Source of the DNA: an uncultured Pseudomonas sp.
GTDB lineage: Bacteria > Pseudomonadota > Gammaproteobacteria > Pseudomonadales > Pseudomonadaceae
Assembly (NCBI RefSeq): GCF_946886105.1
Contig: NZ_CAMPHV010000032.1
Span: 1 to 62,478, forward strand
Direction of reading: 5' to 3'
Length of the DNA stretch: 62,478 nt
The position numbers and the translations under genes are program-made. The notes under the pieces are model-generated. The model saw nothing but the letters and a program-made list of their open reading frames with translations. It was not told the origin of the DNA and searched no databases. Below are positions 40,141 to 49,513 of the stretch, one piece after another. Positions within the stretch are counted from its first letter, which is position 1. Every line of letters starts with the position of its first letter.

Positions 40141-42066
40141 TTGTTCTCTCTATTGCATAGTCGCTTGCTGCGTCCGGTGTTTATCGCGCTCGGGGTCGCC
40201 ATCGTGCTCCAGGTGCTGGTGTCGGTGTGGTTGACCCGAACGACGGTGGATGACCTAGTGGCCGACCTGGCGACGCGACTGCAGAGCGATAGTCAGCGTC
40301 TGGGCGATGAGTTGGGCGTGGCGGAGCGCGAAGTCGTGCAGGGTTTGACGGCGTTGTCCGCGAATACCCGGCAGAGTCTCGGCGCTGCGTTGTCGGAGCG
40401 GCTGCAGGCCGAGCAGGCGCAATTGCGCGGTGTGCTGGAAAAGAATCTCAAGCAGTCGGGCAGCGCGTTGGCCTTGCTGCTGGCGGGGGTCGCGCCGAAG
40501 GCGGTGTGGGATAACGACGTTCCGGCGTTGACGGCCTTCGTGCGCATCGCGCAGCGCGATCCCGCCGTGCTCTTTGCGGTCTATTACGATGCCCAGGGCA
40601 AGCGCCTGACCCGCAGCTTCAATCGCAGCGATTCCCGGGTCCGCGAACTGGTTGCGGTGGGGCAGGGCGAAACCCCGCTGGATAAATTGGTCGAAGCGGC
40701 ATCGCGCGATCCGCAAGTCTATATCGCCGAGGCCGATATCAATCCCATGGGGGCGAAAATCGGCAGCATTCAACTGGGACTGTCCATGGCGTCCGTGGAT
40801 CAGGAGTTGCAAGCGCTGGATCAGCGTTTCGCGGCGCTGATGGATAACGCGGGCGAGCTTGTGGATGCCAGTTTGGTCGGCGCAGCGCGCGACAGTACCG
40901 TCACGCTGCAGCGGCGGTTGGGCGATGCGCAGCAGGCTGCCGAGGGCATGGCGCAGAATAGTTTGGCTTCGGTGCGTTCGGCGGCGGACAGTTTGCGCTG
41001 GCGCATTGCCGTTGGCTTGCTGGTCGTCGGGTTGCTGGCGTTGCTCGTGGTGGCCCTTGTGCTCGGCTGGCGTGTGCTCAGTCGTCTGCGCTTGTTGATC
41101 ACGGCGATGAACGATCTGGCCGCGGGCGAGGGCGACCTGACCCGTCGGGTGGAGCTGAACAGCCGCGACGAGGTGGGTGAGATGGCGAATGCGGTCAACC
41201 GTTTCGTCGCCAAATTGCAGCCGATCGTGCGCGAGGCGGGTGAGGTGGCGGTACGCACCGGTCAGGAAATCGAAAGCTTGGCATTGCGTAGCGCGGCCGC
41301 GGAGTCGGCGGCCGAGCGCCAGCGCGACGAGGTCGCCGGCAGCTTGCAGGCGTTGGCGCAGATGGCCGACGAGGCGCAGGCGGAAAGCCAGGCCATGCAG
41401 GAGGCGTTGCGGCGTGTGGCAGCGATTCGCCAGTCGAGCGACGACAACGTCGCGATCGCCAAGCGGGTTGGCGGGGCTATCGAAGAGTTGGTGCGTAGCG
41501 TGGAGGCCGGGGCGGCGGTGATCGAGCGTCTGGCCAGGCAGAGCGAACAGATCGAGGTGGTGCTGACGGTGATCCATGGCATCGCCGAGCAGACCAACCT
41601 GCTGGCCTTGAACGCCGCGATCGAGGCGGCGCGGGCCGGCGAAATGGGGCGCGGCTTTGCCGTGGTGGCGGATGAAGTGCGTGCGCTGGCCAGCAAAACC
41701 CAGCAGTCGACCGGCGATATCCAGGCGCATATCGGCGCCTTGCAGCAAGGTGCGCGCGAGGCGGTCGGGGCGATTAACCAAGCGGGCGAGCAGGCCGCGC
41801 GTGGGCTTTCCGCGCTGCATGAAAGCGAGCGGGTGCAGGAGTCGGTGCAGGCTGCGGTCGAGGAGGTGCATGGTGCGATCAACGCGGCGACTTCGGCCTC
41901 GGCGCATCAGGCCGAGGGTGCGGATGCCGTGCGCGGGCGGGTCGAGGTGATTCATTCCGAGGCGCAGCGGGCCGCCGAGGCGGTGGCGGCGACGGCGCAA
42001 AGCGGTCGGGTGCTGGATGGTTTGGCCGCGCAGCTCAAGGCCAGTCTCGGGCAGTTCCGGGTTTAG
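40141..42066 (+). CDS. Methyl-accepting chemotaxis protein
   Basis: Transmembrane chemoreceptor of 641 residues from TTG 40141. TM1 lies at about 9-29 ([20 protein letters not shown]), a ~260-residue periplasmic sensing region follows (I cannot assign it to a known ligand family), TM2 at about 289-310, then HAMP ([20 protein letters not shown]). The cytoplasmic signalling domain has the hairpin tip [19 protein letters not shown] and [13 protein letters not shown] near 482-520. No C-terminal CheR-binding pentapeptide is seen. Start: TTG at 40141 has GAGG nine bases upstream; TTG at 40111 is an alternative. I do not recall a chemoreceptor here in P. aeruginosa. Confidence 0.88.
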   Translation: MFSLLHSRLLRPVFIALGVAIVLQVLVSVWLTRTTVDDLVADLATRLQSDSQRLGDELGVAEREVVQGLTALSANTRQSLGAALSERLQAEQAQLRGVLEKNLKQSGSALALLLAGVAPKAVWDNDVPALTAFVRIAQRDPAVLFAVYYDAQGKRLTRSFNRSDSRVRELVAVGQGETPLDKLVEAASRDPQVYIAEADINPMGAKIGSIQLGLSMASVDQELQALDQRFAALMDNAGELVDASLVGAARDSTVTLQRRLGDAQQAAEGMAQNSLASVRSAADSLRWRIAVGLLVVGLLALLVVALVLGWRVLSRLRLLITAMNDLAAGEGDLTRRVELNSRDEVGEMANAVNRFVAKLQPIVREAGEVAVRTGQEIESLALRSAAAESAAERQRDEVAGSLQALAQMADEAQAESQAMQEALRRVAAIRQSSDDNVAIAKRVGGAIEELVRSVEAGAAVIERLARQSEQIEVVLTVIHGIAEQTNLLALNAAIEAARAGEMGRGFAVVADEVRALASKTQQSTGDIQAHIGALQQGAREAVGAINQAGEQAARGLSALHESERVQESVQAAVEEVHGAINAATSASAHQAEGADAVRGRVEVIHSEAQRAAEAVAATAQSGRVLDGLAAQLKASLGQFRV

Positions 42067-42150
42067 GTTCTAGGTGGCGGGCGGGGCTTGGCCCCGCCTG
42101 GGTATTCGATGCGGGCTTCCGTCTGCGCCGGGAAGGAAAATACAGGCAAT

Positions 42151-42180
42151 AAAAAACCGAGCGCTTGGCTCGGTTTTTTT
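42151..42180. terminator. Bidirectional terminator between the chemoreceptor gene and tRNA-Leu
   Basis: AAAAAACCGAGCG and GCTCGGTTTTTTT form a hairpin flanked by A- and T-runs. It can end the chemoreceptor transcript rightward and the tRNA transcript leftward. Confidence 0.88.
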
Positions 42181-42184
42181 GAAT

Positions 42185-42271
42185 TGGTGCCCAGGAGAAG
42201 ACTCGAACTTCCACGACCGTAAGGTCACCAGCACCTGAAGCTGGCGTGTCTACCAATTTCACCACCTGGGC
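42185..42271 (-). tRNA. tRNA-Leu (anticodon CAG)
   Basis: Read on the minus strand, a complete 87-nt tRNA begins GCCCAGGTGGTGAAATTGG and ends ...CTCCTGGGCACCA. The acceptor stem GCCCAGG/CCTGGGC is perfect, the anticodon stem CCAGC/GCTGG encloses the loop TTCAGGT (anticodon CAG), and the long variable arm GACCTTACGGTC marks a class II tRNA. The T loop reads GTTCGAGTC. CCA is encoded. P. aeruginosa also has a tRNA-Leu between purA and rnr. Confidence 0.96.
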
Positions 42272-42361
42272 GTCGATTGCAAATATTGTGCGTTTGCTAT
42301 CAACTACAACTACGTTTGCCGTCGTTGTGGCGCGCATAATACGGATCGACTTTTTGCTTGT

Positions 42362-42419
42362 AAACCCCTGTTGCGGAAAATTTTTATTCTGCATGCCGGG
42401 CTGACCCGGACAGGGGTTT
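42362..42419 (+). promoter_or_regulatory. Nested inverted repeats in the rnr upstream region
   Basis: AAACCCCTGT (42362-42371) is perfectly complementary to ACAGGGGTTT (42410-42419). Directly inside the right arm is CCGGG-CTGA-CCCGG (42396-42409). If transcribed this gives a folded leader 60-115 nt before rnr. An AT-rich stretch with TATATA (42454-42459) lies between it and the start. Function is not known; it could be a leader structure or an operator. Confidence 0.45.
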
Positions 42420-42477
42420 CGCGCTTCAATAGACGCATGGCAAAACGAAATTTTATATAAAAGGTGAATTCTCTCTA

Positions 42478-44982
42478 ATGGCCGATTGGCAATCCCTCGA
42501 TCCCGAGGCCGCTCGCGAAGCGGAAAAATACGAAAACCCCATCCCCAGCCGCGAATTGATTCTGCAGCACCTCGCCGACCGCGGGTCGCCAGCCAATCGC
42601 GAGCAATTGCTCGAAGAGTTCGGCCTGACCACCGAAGAGCAGATCGAAGCGCTGCGCCGCCGTCTGCGTGCGATGGAGCGTGACGGTCAACTGATCTACA
42701 CCCGCCGCGGTACCTACGCGCCCGTCGATAAGCTGGATCTGGTCCTTGGCCGTATCAGCGGTCACCGCGACGGCTTCGGCTTCCTGATCCCGGACGACGG
42801 CAGTGACGACCTGTTTTTAAGTCCGGCGCAGATGCGTCTGGTGTTCGATGGCGATCGCGCTTTGGCGCGCGTTTCCGGGCTGGATCGTCGTGGTCGCCGC
42901 GAAGGCGGCATCGTCGAAGTGATTTCCCGCGCCCACGAATCCATCGTCGGCCGCTACTACGAAGAAAGCGGCATCGGTTTCGTGGTCGCCGATAACCCGA
43001 AGATCCAGCAGGAAGTGCTGGTGACGCCGGGGCGCAATGCCGGGGCCAAGCAGGGGCAATTCGTCGAGGTGAAGATCACTCACTGGCCGACCCCGCGCTT
43101 CCAGCCGCAGGGCGATGTGATCGAAGTGGTCGGCAACTACATGGCGCCGGGCATGGAGATCGATGTCGCGCTGCGTAGCTACGACATTCCCCACGTCTGG
43201 CCCGAGGCGGTGATCAAGGAGGCGCACAAGCTCAAGCCGGAAGTCGAGGAGAAGGACAAGGAGAAGCGTGTCGACCTGCGCCACCTGCCGTTCGTCACTA
43301 TCGACGGCGAGGACGCCCGCGACTTCGACGACGCGGTCTATTGCGAGAAGAACGGCAGCAACTGGCGGCTGTTCTCCGGTGGCTGGAAGCTCTATGTGGC
43401 GATTGCCGACGTTTCCCATTACGTGAAGGTCGACTCGGCGCTGGACGCGGAAGCGCAGGTGCGCGGCAACTCGGTGTATTTCCCCGAGCGGGTGATTCCG
43501 ATGTTGCCGGAAGAACTGTCCAACGGTCTGTGCTCGCTCAATCCCCATGTCGATCGTCTGGCCATGGTCTGCGAGATCAGCATCTCCAAGACCGGCAAGA
43601 TGACCGACTACCAGTTCTACGAAGCGGTGATCCATTCCCATGCGCGGCTGACCTACAACAAGGTCAGCGCCATGCTCGAGCAGCCGAAAACCAGCGAAGG
43701 CAAGGCCCTGCGCAGCGAGTACAAGGGGGTGCTGCCGCATCTCAACCAGCTTTACTCGCTGTACCAAGTGCTGCTGGCGGCGCGTCACGAGCGCGGCGCC
43801 ATCGATTTCGAGACCCAGGAAACCCGCATCATCTTCGGCTCCGGGCGCAAGATTGCGGAAATTCGCCCGACCCAGCGCAACGATGCTCACAAGCTGATCG
43901 AAGAGTGCATGCTGGCCGCCAACGTGGCGACCGCGGCCTTTATGCAGAAGCATGAAATCCCAGCGTTGTACCGGGTGCATGATGGCCCGCCGTTGGAGCG
44001 TGTGGAAAAGCTCAAGGCGTTCCTCGCCGAGCTCGGCCTGTCGCTGCATCGCGGTAAATCCAAGGACGGTCCGACGCCCAAGGATTATCAGGCGCTATTG
44101 GAAAGCATCCGCGAGCGCCCGGATTACCACCTGATCCAGACGGTCATGCTGCGTTCGCTGAGTCAGGCGGTGTACAGCGCCGACAATCAGGGCCACTTCG
44201 GTCTGAACTACGACGCCTACGCCCACTTCACCTCGCCGATTCGCCGTTACCCGGACCTGCTGATCCATCGGGCGATCCGCAGTGTGATCCGCTCCAAGCG
44301 CGAAACCCCGCACGTCCAGCGAGCGGGCGCGGCGAGCATGCCCAAGGCGCGCATCTATCCGTACGACGAGGCGGCGCTCGAGCAGCTCGGCGAGCAATGC
44401 TCGATGTCCGAGCGGCGCGCCGACGAAGCGACCCGCGATGTGGTGAATTGGCTGAAGTGCGAATTCATGAAAGACCGCGTCGGCGAAACCTTCCCCGGTG
44501 TGATCACCGCGGTGACCGGCTTCGGTCTGTTCGTCGAGCTGACCGATATCTATGTCGAGGGGCTGGTGCATGTCACCGCTTTGCCGGGCGACTACTACCA
44601 TTTCGATCCGGTTCACCACCGTCTGGCGGGCGAGCGCAGCGGGCGCAGTTTCCGCCTCGGCGATAGCGTCGAAGTCAAAGTCATGCGCGTCGACCTGGAC
44701 GAGCGCAAGATCGATTTCGAGATCGCCCAAAGTACCTTGGATTCGCCGTTCGGGCGTAAGCGTGAGGCTGCGGGGCGCAGTGCTCCGTCGGGCACCAAGG
44801 GGGCTGCCGGCAATACCGACGTACAGCGCAGCCGCGAGCTGAAGAAGGCGTTGCTCAACGAATCGAAGAGCAGCGCGGGTAAGGGGCGCGGTGGCAAGCC
44901 GGCCGAGGGCAAGTCGCGTAAGAGCCCTGCCAAGGGCTCTGCTTCGACCAGCGGTGCGCGTAAGCGTAAGGCGAAGCCATGA
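42478..44982 (+). CDS. rnr: Ribonuclease R
   Basis: Processive 3'-5' exoribonuclease for structured RNA, 834 residues. Order: N-terminal winged helix (SRELILQHLADRGSPANREQLLEEFGL), two cold-shock domains, RNB catalytic domain with DGEDARDFDDAVYCE (276-290) supplying the metal-binding Asp residues, an S1 domain (GETFPGVITAVTGFGLFVELTD), and a basic Lys/Ser/Gly tail (~80 residues). Expression is often raised in cold or stationary phase. It overlaps rlmB by four bases, the conserved rnr-rlmB pair. Confidence 0.97.
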   Translation: MADWQSLDPEAAREAEKYENPIPSRELILQHLADRGSPANREQLLEEFGLTTEEQIEALRRRLRAMERDGQLIYTRRGTYAPVDKLDLVLGRISGHRDGFGFLIPDDGSDDLFLSPAQMRLVFDGDRALARVSGLDRRGRREGGIVEVISRAHESIVGRYYEESGIGFVVADNPKIQQEVLVTPGRNAGAKQGQFVEVKITHWPTPRFQPQGDVIEVVGNYMAPGMEIDVALRSYDIPHVWPEAVIKEAHKLKPEVEEKDKEKRVDLRHLPFVTIDGEDARDFDDAVYCEKNGSNWRLFSGGWKLYVAIADVSHYVKVDSALDAEAQVRGNSVYFPERVIPMLPEELSNGLCSLNPHVDRLAMVCEISISKTGKMTDYQFYEAVIHSHARLTYNKVSAMLEQPKTSEGKALRSEYKGVLPHLNQLYSLYQVLLAARHERGAIDFETQETRIIFGSGRKIAEIRPTQRNDAHKLIEECMLAANVATAAFMQKHEIPALYRVHDGPPLERVEKLKAFLAELGLSLHRGKSKDGPTPKDYQALLESIRERPDYHLIQTVMLRSLSQAVYSADNQGHFGLNYDAYAHFTSPIRRYPDLLIHRAIRSVIRSKRETPHVQRAGAASMPKARIYPYDEAALEQLGEQCSMSERRADEATRDVVNWLKCEFMKDRVGETFPGVITAVTGFGLFVELTDIYVEGLVHVTALPGDYYHFDPVHHRLAGERSGRSFRLGDSVEVKVMRVDLDERKIDFEIAQSTLDSPFGRKREAAGRSAPSGTKGAAGNTDVQRSRELKKALLNESKSSAGKGRGGKPAEGKSRKSPAKGSASTSGARKRKAKP

Positions 44983-45731
44983 TGCAGTTGGAGAAAATTT
45001 ACGGCGTGCACGCCGTGGAGGCTTTGCTGCGTCATCACCCGAAGCGGGTCAAGCAGGTCTGGCTGGCCGAAGGGCGTAACGACCCGCGGGTGCAAACACT
45101 GTTGGCTCTGGCTGCCGATGCACGGGTTGCCGTGGGGCAGTGCGAGCGTCGCGAGATGGATGCCTGGGTCGAGGGCGTGCATCAAGGCGTGGTTGCGGAG
45201 GTCAGCCCCAGCCAAGTGTGGGGCGAGGCGATGCTCGATGAATTGCTCGATCGCGCCGAAGGGGCGCCATTGCTGCTGGTGTTGGACGGCGTGACCGATC
45301 CGCACAACCTCGGCGCCTGCCTGCGCACCGCCGATGCGGCGGGCGCGTTGGCGGTGATAGTGCCGAAAGACAAATCCGCCACGCTCAACGCCACCGTGCG
45401 TAAGGTCGCTTGCGGCGCGGCCGAAGTGATTCCGCTGGTGGCGGTGACCAACCTGGCGCGCAGTCTGGAGAAACTCCAGCAGCGCGGCTTGTGGGTGGTC
45501 GGCACCGCCGGCGAGGCCGAACAGGAGCTGTACCAGCAGGATCTGACCGGGCCGACCGTGCTGATCATGGGCGCCGAAGGCAAGGGCATGCGCCGCCTGA
45601 CCCGCGAGCACTGCGATTACCTGGTCAAGCTACCGATGGCCGGCAGCGTCAGCAGCCTCAATGTCTCGGTGGCGACCGGGGTCTGTCTGTTCGAGGCGTT
45701 GCGCCAGCGCAGCAGCAAAGCCAAGCCGTAG
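44979..45731 (+). CDS. rlmB: 23S rRNA (guanosine-2'-O-)-methyltransferase RlmB
   Basis: SPOUT methyltransferase for Gm2251 of 23S rRNA, 250 residues. The N-terminal L30e-like substrate domain (MMQLEKIYGVHAVEALLRHHPKRV) is followed by the trefoil-knot domain with LDGVTDPHNLGACLRTADAAG, IMGAEGKGMRRLTREHCD and AGSVSSLNVSVATGVCLFEA. Two consecutive ATGs occur; the first (44979) overlaps the rnr stop. Confidence 0.96.
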   Translation: MMQLEKIYGVHAVEALLRHHPKRVKQVWLAEGRNDPRVQTLLALAADARVAVGQCERREMDAWVEGVHQGVVAEVSPSQVWGEAMLDELLDRAEGAPLLLVLDGVTDPHNLGACLRTADAAGALAVIVPKDKSATLNATVRKVACGAAEVIPLVAVTNLARSLEKLQQRGLWVVGTAGEAEQELYQQDLTGPTVLIMGAEGKGMRRLTREHCDYLVKLPMAGSVSSLNVSVATGVCLFEALRQRSSKAKP

Positions 45732-45765
45732 TCCTACACGTTGTTCAAATAATCACCAGTTCACC

Positions 45766-45794
45766 TTGCTTGTGCCGGGGGGCTTCTCTAGAAT
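45766..45794 (+). promoter_or_regulatory. Sigma-70 promoter for the rpsF operon
   Basis: TTGCTT (45766-45771), a 17-nt spacer and TAGAAT (45789-45794). The -10 matches 5/6 and the -35 keeps TTG. It is 122 nt before rpsF in a non-coding gap. Confidence 0.6.
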
Positions 45795-45870
45795 GGCGCC
45801 CCTTGCCGCGACGGCGGGCGCTTTCGTGCCCCTCCGATTCGGTAAGACACACAAGTGATATTCACTCCTT

Positions 45871-45894
45871 GCCTGACCGCATTTGGCGGCAGGC
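45871..45894 (+). promoter_or_regulatory. Hairpin in the rpsF leader, candidate S6:S18 autoregulatory site
   Basis: GCCTG-A-CCGC-ATTTG-GCGG-CAGGC folds into a 9-bp stem with one bulged A, about 10 nt before the AAGGAG ribosome site of rpsF. Many bacteria carry an S6:S18-binding leader upstream of rpsF. The location fits and CCG is present, but I cannot confirm the exact consensus. Confidence 0.45.
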
Positions 45895-45915
45895 TACAAC
45901 CCGTAAGGAGCATTT

Positions 45916-46341
45916 ATGCGTCATTACGAAATCATCTTTCTGGTTCACCCGGACCAGAGCGAGCAAGTCGGCGGTATGGTCGAGCGTTACACCAAGCTGA
46001 TCGAAGAAGACGGCGGCAAAATCCATCGTCTGGAAGATTGGGGGCGTCGTCAGTTGGCTTACGCCATCAACAACATCCACAAAGCTCACTACGTGATGCT
46101 CAACGTCGAGTGCACCGGCAAAGCCCTGGCTGAGCTGGAAGACAACTTCCGTTACAACGATGCCGTGATCCGTAACCTGGTCATCCGTCGCGACGAGGCT
46201 GTTACCGAGCAGTCCGAAATGCTTAAAGCGGAAGAAAACCGCAGCGAGCGTCGCGAGCGTCGCGATCGTCCTGAGAACGCTGACTCCGCCGATGGCGATG
46301 ACAGCGACAACAGCGATGACAGCGATAACGCTGACGAGTAA
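45916..46341 (+). CDS. rpsF: 30S ribosomal protein S6
   Basis: Small-subunit protein that pairs with S18, 141 residues. The core ([62 protein letters not shown]) is followed by a long, almost purely acidic tail of Asp, Ser, Asn and Glu (last ~25 residues). In E. coli the S6 C-terminus is post-translationally extended with Glu; here an acidic tail is genetically encoded. AAGGAG lies before the ATG. Confidence 0.98.
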   Translation: MRHYEIIFLVHPDQSEQVGGMVERYTKLIEEDGGKIHRLEDWGRRQLAYAINNIHKAHYVMLNVECTGKALAELEDNFRYNDAVIRNLVIRRDEAVTEQSEMLKAEENRSERRERRDRPENADSADGDDSDNSDDSDNADE

Positions 46342-46369
46342 TCCACGGATCTATTGAGGAGCCAATCCC

Positions 46370-46600
46370 ATGGCACGTTTCTTCCGTCGTCGTAAATTCT
46401 GCCGTTTCACCGCTGAAGACGTGAAAGAGATCGATTTCAAAGATCTCAACACCCTGAAAGCCTACATCTCGGAAACCGGCAAGATCGTTCCTAGCCGTAT
46501 CACCGGTACCAAGGCTCGTTATCAGCGTCAGCTGGCTACCGCTATCAAGCGCGCCCGCTTCCTGGCCCTGCTGCCCTACACCGACAGCCACGGCCGCTGA
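46370..46600 (+). CDS. rpsR: 30S ribosomal protein S18
   Basis: A 76-residue basic protein beginning [22 protein letters not shown], with [22 protein letters not shown], both diagnostic for S18. It lies 28 nt after rpsF behind GAGGAG. S18 binds 16S rRNA as a dimer with S6. Confidence 0.98.
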   Translation: MARFFRRRKFCRFTAEDVKEIDFKDLNTLKAYISETGKIVPSRITGTKARYQRQLATAIKRARFLALLPYTDSHGR

Positions 46601-46636
46601 GACCGGAAGGTCGACAAGAAGTAAGGGATAAATCGC

Positions 46637-47530
46637 ATGCGCGCCATCGCTGAGTTCATTATGCGCGGTCGTATGCAGGCCACTCTGGTAGTGGTCGTTT
46701 CCGCGGCATTGCCGCTGTTGTTCTGGTTGAGTGCCGCCGCTGGATGCCTTGTGCTCCTACGGCGCGGTTTGAGCGATGCCTTGGGCATCCTCGCCTGGGC
46801 TCTGCTACCGGCCATCGGCTGGTGGTATTTCGGCGAACCGCGCACCTTGTTGGTGTTGCTCGGTGCGCTGGGGTTGGCGTTGTTGTTACGCGCCACTTCG
46901 TCCTGGGACCGTGTGCTGCTGTGCAGCGTGGCGTTGGGCCTGGTGTATGGGCTGGTTTTGGGTGCGGTGTTTCGCGAACCCATCGAGGCGATGGCGGGTG
47001 AGCTGCAGAAGCTTATGCCGCAAGTGCTCGAAGGGGTTCACCAACAGATGTCGGTGGACGAGCGAGCGCGCCTGGATAGCCTGATTGCACCGGTGCTGAC
47101 CGGTTTGATAGCGGCGTTGTTGCAGGTAGTCAGCCTGCTGAGCCTGATGCTTGGGCGTTATTGGCAGGGGCTGTTGTACAACCCGGGTGGTTTCGGGCGT
47201 GAGTTTCACGTCTTGCGACTGCCCACCCCGCTGGCGATGTTGCTGTTGGGTGGCATGCTCTTGGGGCCCAATCTGGGTCCGCAAATGGCCATGCTGACCC
47301 CGTTATGCAGCGTACCGCTGGTGTTTTCCGGCATCGCCCTGTTGCATGGGCTGGTGGCGCAAGGGCGGCTCGCCAAGTTCTGGCTGGTCGGGACGTACAT
47401 CACTCTGCTGCTGTTTATGCAGCTGACTTATCCGTTACTGGTGGTTTTGGCCATCGTCGACAGTCTGTTTGATTTTCGTGGTCGCTTCGAGCGCAAGTCC
47501 GGCTCGGATTCCACGAACGGTGAAGGTTAA
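46637..47530 (+). CDS. DUF2232 multi-spanning membrane protein
   Basis: A 297-residue hydrophobic protein with about eight predicted membrane segments (for example ATLVVVVSAALPLLFWLSAA, LTGLIAALLQVVSLLSLMLG, PTPLAMLLLGGMLLGP, LYPLLVVLAIVD-like C-terminus). It belongs by context and pattern to DUF2232 (YybS-like), always found between rpsR and rplI in pseudomonads (PA4933 position). Function is unknown. Its location inside a ribosomal protein operon suggests a housekeeping role. Confidence 0.8.
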   Translation: MRAIAEFIMRGRMQATLVVVVSAALPLLFWLSAAAGCLVLLRRGLSDALGILAWALLPAIGWWYFGEPRTLLVLLGALGLALLLRATSSWDRVLLCSVALGLVYGLVLGAVFREPIEAMAGELQKLMPQVLEGVHQQMSVDERARLDSLIAPVLTGLIAALLQVVSLLSLMLGRYWQGLLYNPGGFGREFHVLRLPTPLAMLLLGGMLLGPNLGPQMAMLTPLCSVPLVFSGIALLHGLVAQGRLAKFWLVGTYITLLLFMQLTYPLLVVLAIVDSLFDFRGRFERKSGSDSTNGEG

Positions 47531-47551
47531 AAGTTAAGAGGTTATTACCAA

Positions 47552-47998
47552 ATGGAACTGATCCTGCTGGAAAAAATCGCCAACCTGGGCAACCTGGGCG
47601 ATAAAGTGAACGTTAAGGCCGGTTACGGCCGTAACTTCCTGCTGCCGCAAGGCAAAGCCACCGCTGCTACCGCTGCTAACGTTGCCGCGTTCGAAGCGCG
47701 TCGCGCCGAGCTGGAAAAACTGGCCGCCGAGAAGAAAGCATCCGCTGAAGCCCGTGCTGCTCAGTTGGCTGAACTGGAAGTCACCATCACCGCTACCGCG
47801 GGCGATGAAGGCAAACTGTTCGGCTCCATCGGTACTCACGACATCGCCGACGCCCTGACCGCCTCCGGCGTTGAAGTGGCCAAAGCTGAAGTGCGTCTGC
47901 CGAACGGCACCATTCGTCAGGTTGGCGAATACGACGTGGCCGTGCACCTGCACAGCGACGTTGAAGCAACCGTCAAGGTTGTCGTAGTAGCAGCCTAA
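47552..47998 (+). CDS. rplI: 50S ribosomal protein L9
   Basis: Two-domain large-subunit protein, 148 residues. The N-terminal domain is [36 protein letters not shown]; a long central helix ([23 protein letters not shown]) joins the C-terminal domain ([39 protein letters not shown]). It ends before a strong terminator that isolates dnaB. Confidence 0.98.
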   Translation: MELILLEKIANLGNLGDKVNVKAGYGRNFLLPQGKATAATAANVAAFEARRAELEKLAAEKKASAEARAAQLAELEVTITATAGDEGKLFGSIGTHDIADALTASGVEVAKAEVRLPNGTIRQVGEYDVAVHLHSDVEATVKVVVVAA

Positions 47999-48050
47999 CA
48001 GGCGCGCGACTAAGTGTGCTTGCACTCCGGTGCCGGCCCGCTAACAATCA

Positions 48051-48090
48051 GGCACGACATTGCGCAAGCGATGTCGTGCCTTTTGTTTTG
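48051..48090 (+). terminator. Intrinsic terminator of the rpsF-rplI operon
   Basis: GGCACGACAT (48051-48060) and ATGTCGTGCC (48071-48080) are perfectly complementary around a 10-nt loop, followed by TTTTGTTTTG. dnaB starts 27 bases later, so its promoter must overlap this region or lie inside it. Confidence 0.9.
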
Positions 48091-48117
48091 TGAACACAGA
48101 ATTTTGCCCAGAGCCAT

Positions 48118-49512
48118 ATGAACGACATCAGCATTACCGAACAGTACGACCTGCAAACCTCCGCCCTGAAGGTGCCGCCGCACTCGATCGAGGCCGAGCA
48201 AGCCGTGCTCGGGGGCTTGATGCTCGACAACAATGCCTGGGAGCGGGTGCTCGATCAGGTTTCCGACGGCGACTTCTACCGGCACGACCACCGCCTGATC
48301 TTCCGCGCCGTGCACAAGCTGGCCGAGCGCAACCATCCCTTTGACGTGGTGACCCTGTCCGAGCAACTGGACAAGGAGGGGCAGCTGTCCCAGGTTGGCG
48401 GTCTGGCCTACCTCGGTGAACTGGCGAAGAACACCCCCTCGGTGGCCAACATCAAGGCCTATGCGCAGATCATTCGCGAGCGAGCGACCCTGCGTAAGCT
48501 GATCGGCATCAGCAACGAGATCGCCGACAGCGCCTATGCCCCGGAAGGGCGTACCGGCGAGGAAATTCTCGACGAGGCCGAGCGGTTGATCTTCCAGATC
48601 GCCGAGGCGCGGCCGAAGACCGGTGGCCCGGTGGGGATCAACGACATCCTGGTCAAAGCCATCGACCGCATCGACGAGCTGTTCAACAACGGCGATGCGA
48701 TCACCGGCCTGTCCACCGGTTTCAGTGACCTGGACGACCTGACCAGCGGCCTGCAGCCGGCCGACATGATCATCGTCGCCGGCCGCCCGTCCATGGGGAA
48801 GACCACCTTCGCCATGAACCTGGTGGAAAACGCCTTGATGCGCAGCGACAAGTCGATTCTGGTGTACTCCCTGGAGATGCCCTCGGAATCCATCGTCATT
48901 CGTATGCTCGCCTCGCTCGGGCGTATCGACCAGACCAAGGTGCGTGCCGGTCGCCTGGACGATGACGACTGGCCGCGCCTGACCTCGGCGGTCAATCTGC
49001 TCAACGACCGCAAGCTGTTTATCGACGATACCGCCGGCATTTCGCCCAGCGAGATGCGCGCGCGGACCCGACGCTTGGCCCGTGAGCACGGCGAGATCGG
49101 CCTGATCATGGTCGACTACCTGCAGCTGATGCAGATTCCCGGTTCCAGCGGCGACAGCCGGGTCAATGAGATTTCCGAAATATCCCGCTCGCTCAAGGCC
49201 CTGGCCAAGGAATTCAACTGCCCGGTGATCGCCCTGTCCCAGCTCAACCGCGGCCTCGAACAGCGCCCCAACAAGCGCCCGATCAACTCCGACTTGCGTG
49301 AGTCCGGAGCGATCGAGCAGGACGCCGACATCATCATGTTCGTCTACCGCGACGAGGTGTATCACCCGGAGACCGAGTACAAGGGCGTTGCCGAAATCAT
49401 CATCGGCAAGCAGCGTAACGGTCCGCTGGGTACGGCGCGCCTGGCCTTCCTCGGCAAATACTCGCGCTTCGAGAACCTGGCGCCGGGCAGTTACCAGTTC
49501 GACGACGAGTGA
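48118..49512 (+). CDS. dnaB: Replicative DNA helicase
   Basis: Hexameric replication-fork helicase, 464 residues. The N-terminal DnaG-interacting domain (PHSIEAEQAVLGGLMLDNNAWERV) and linker precede the RecA-like domain with Walker A GRPSMGKTT (222-230), VYSLEMPSESIVIRML, Walker B region LIMVDYLQLMQIPG, and SDLRESGAIEQDADIIMFVYRDE. No intein is present. It is convergent with the WYL gene, with only one base between the stops. Confidence 0.98.
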   Translation: MNDISITEQYDLQTSALKVPPHSIEAEQAVLGGLMLDNNAWERVLDQVSDGDFYRHDHRLIFRAVHKLAERNHPFDVVTLSEQLDKEGQLSQVGGLAYLGELAKNTPSVANIKAYAQIIRERATLRKLIGISNEIADSAYAPEGRTGEEILDEAERLIFQIAEARPKTGGPVGINDILVKAIDRIDELFNNGDAITGLSTGFSDLDDLTSGLQPADMIIVAGRPSMGKTTFAMNLVENALMRSDKSILVYSLEMPSESIVIRMLASLGRIDQTKVRAGRLDDDDWPRLTSAVNLLNDRKLFIDDTAGISPSEMRARTRRLAREHGEIGLIMVDYLQLMQIPGSSGDSRVNEISEISRSLKALAKEFNCPVIALSQLNRGLEQRPNKRPINSDLRESGAIEQDADIIMFVYRDEVYHPETEYKGVAEIIIGKQRNGPLGTARLAFLGKYSRFENLAPGSYQFDDE

Positions 49513-49513
49513 T

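Noticed and set aside
42185..42271. Genomic island att site at tRNA-Leu
   Set aside because: No integrase and no direct repeat of the tRNA 3' end was seen nearby; the adjacent genes are housekeeping or a single chemoreceptor.
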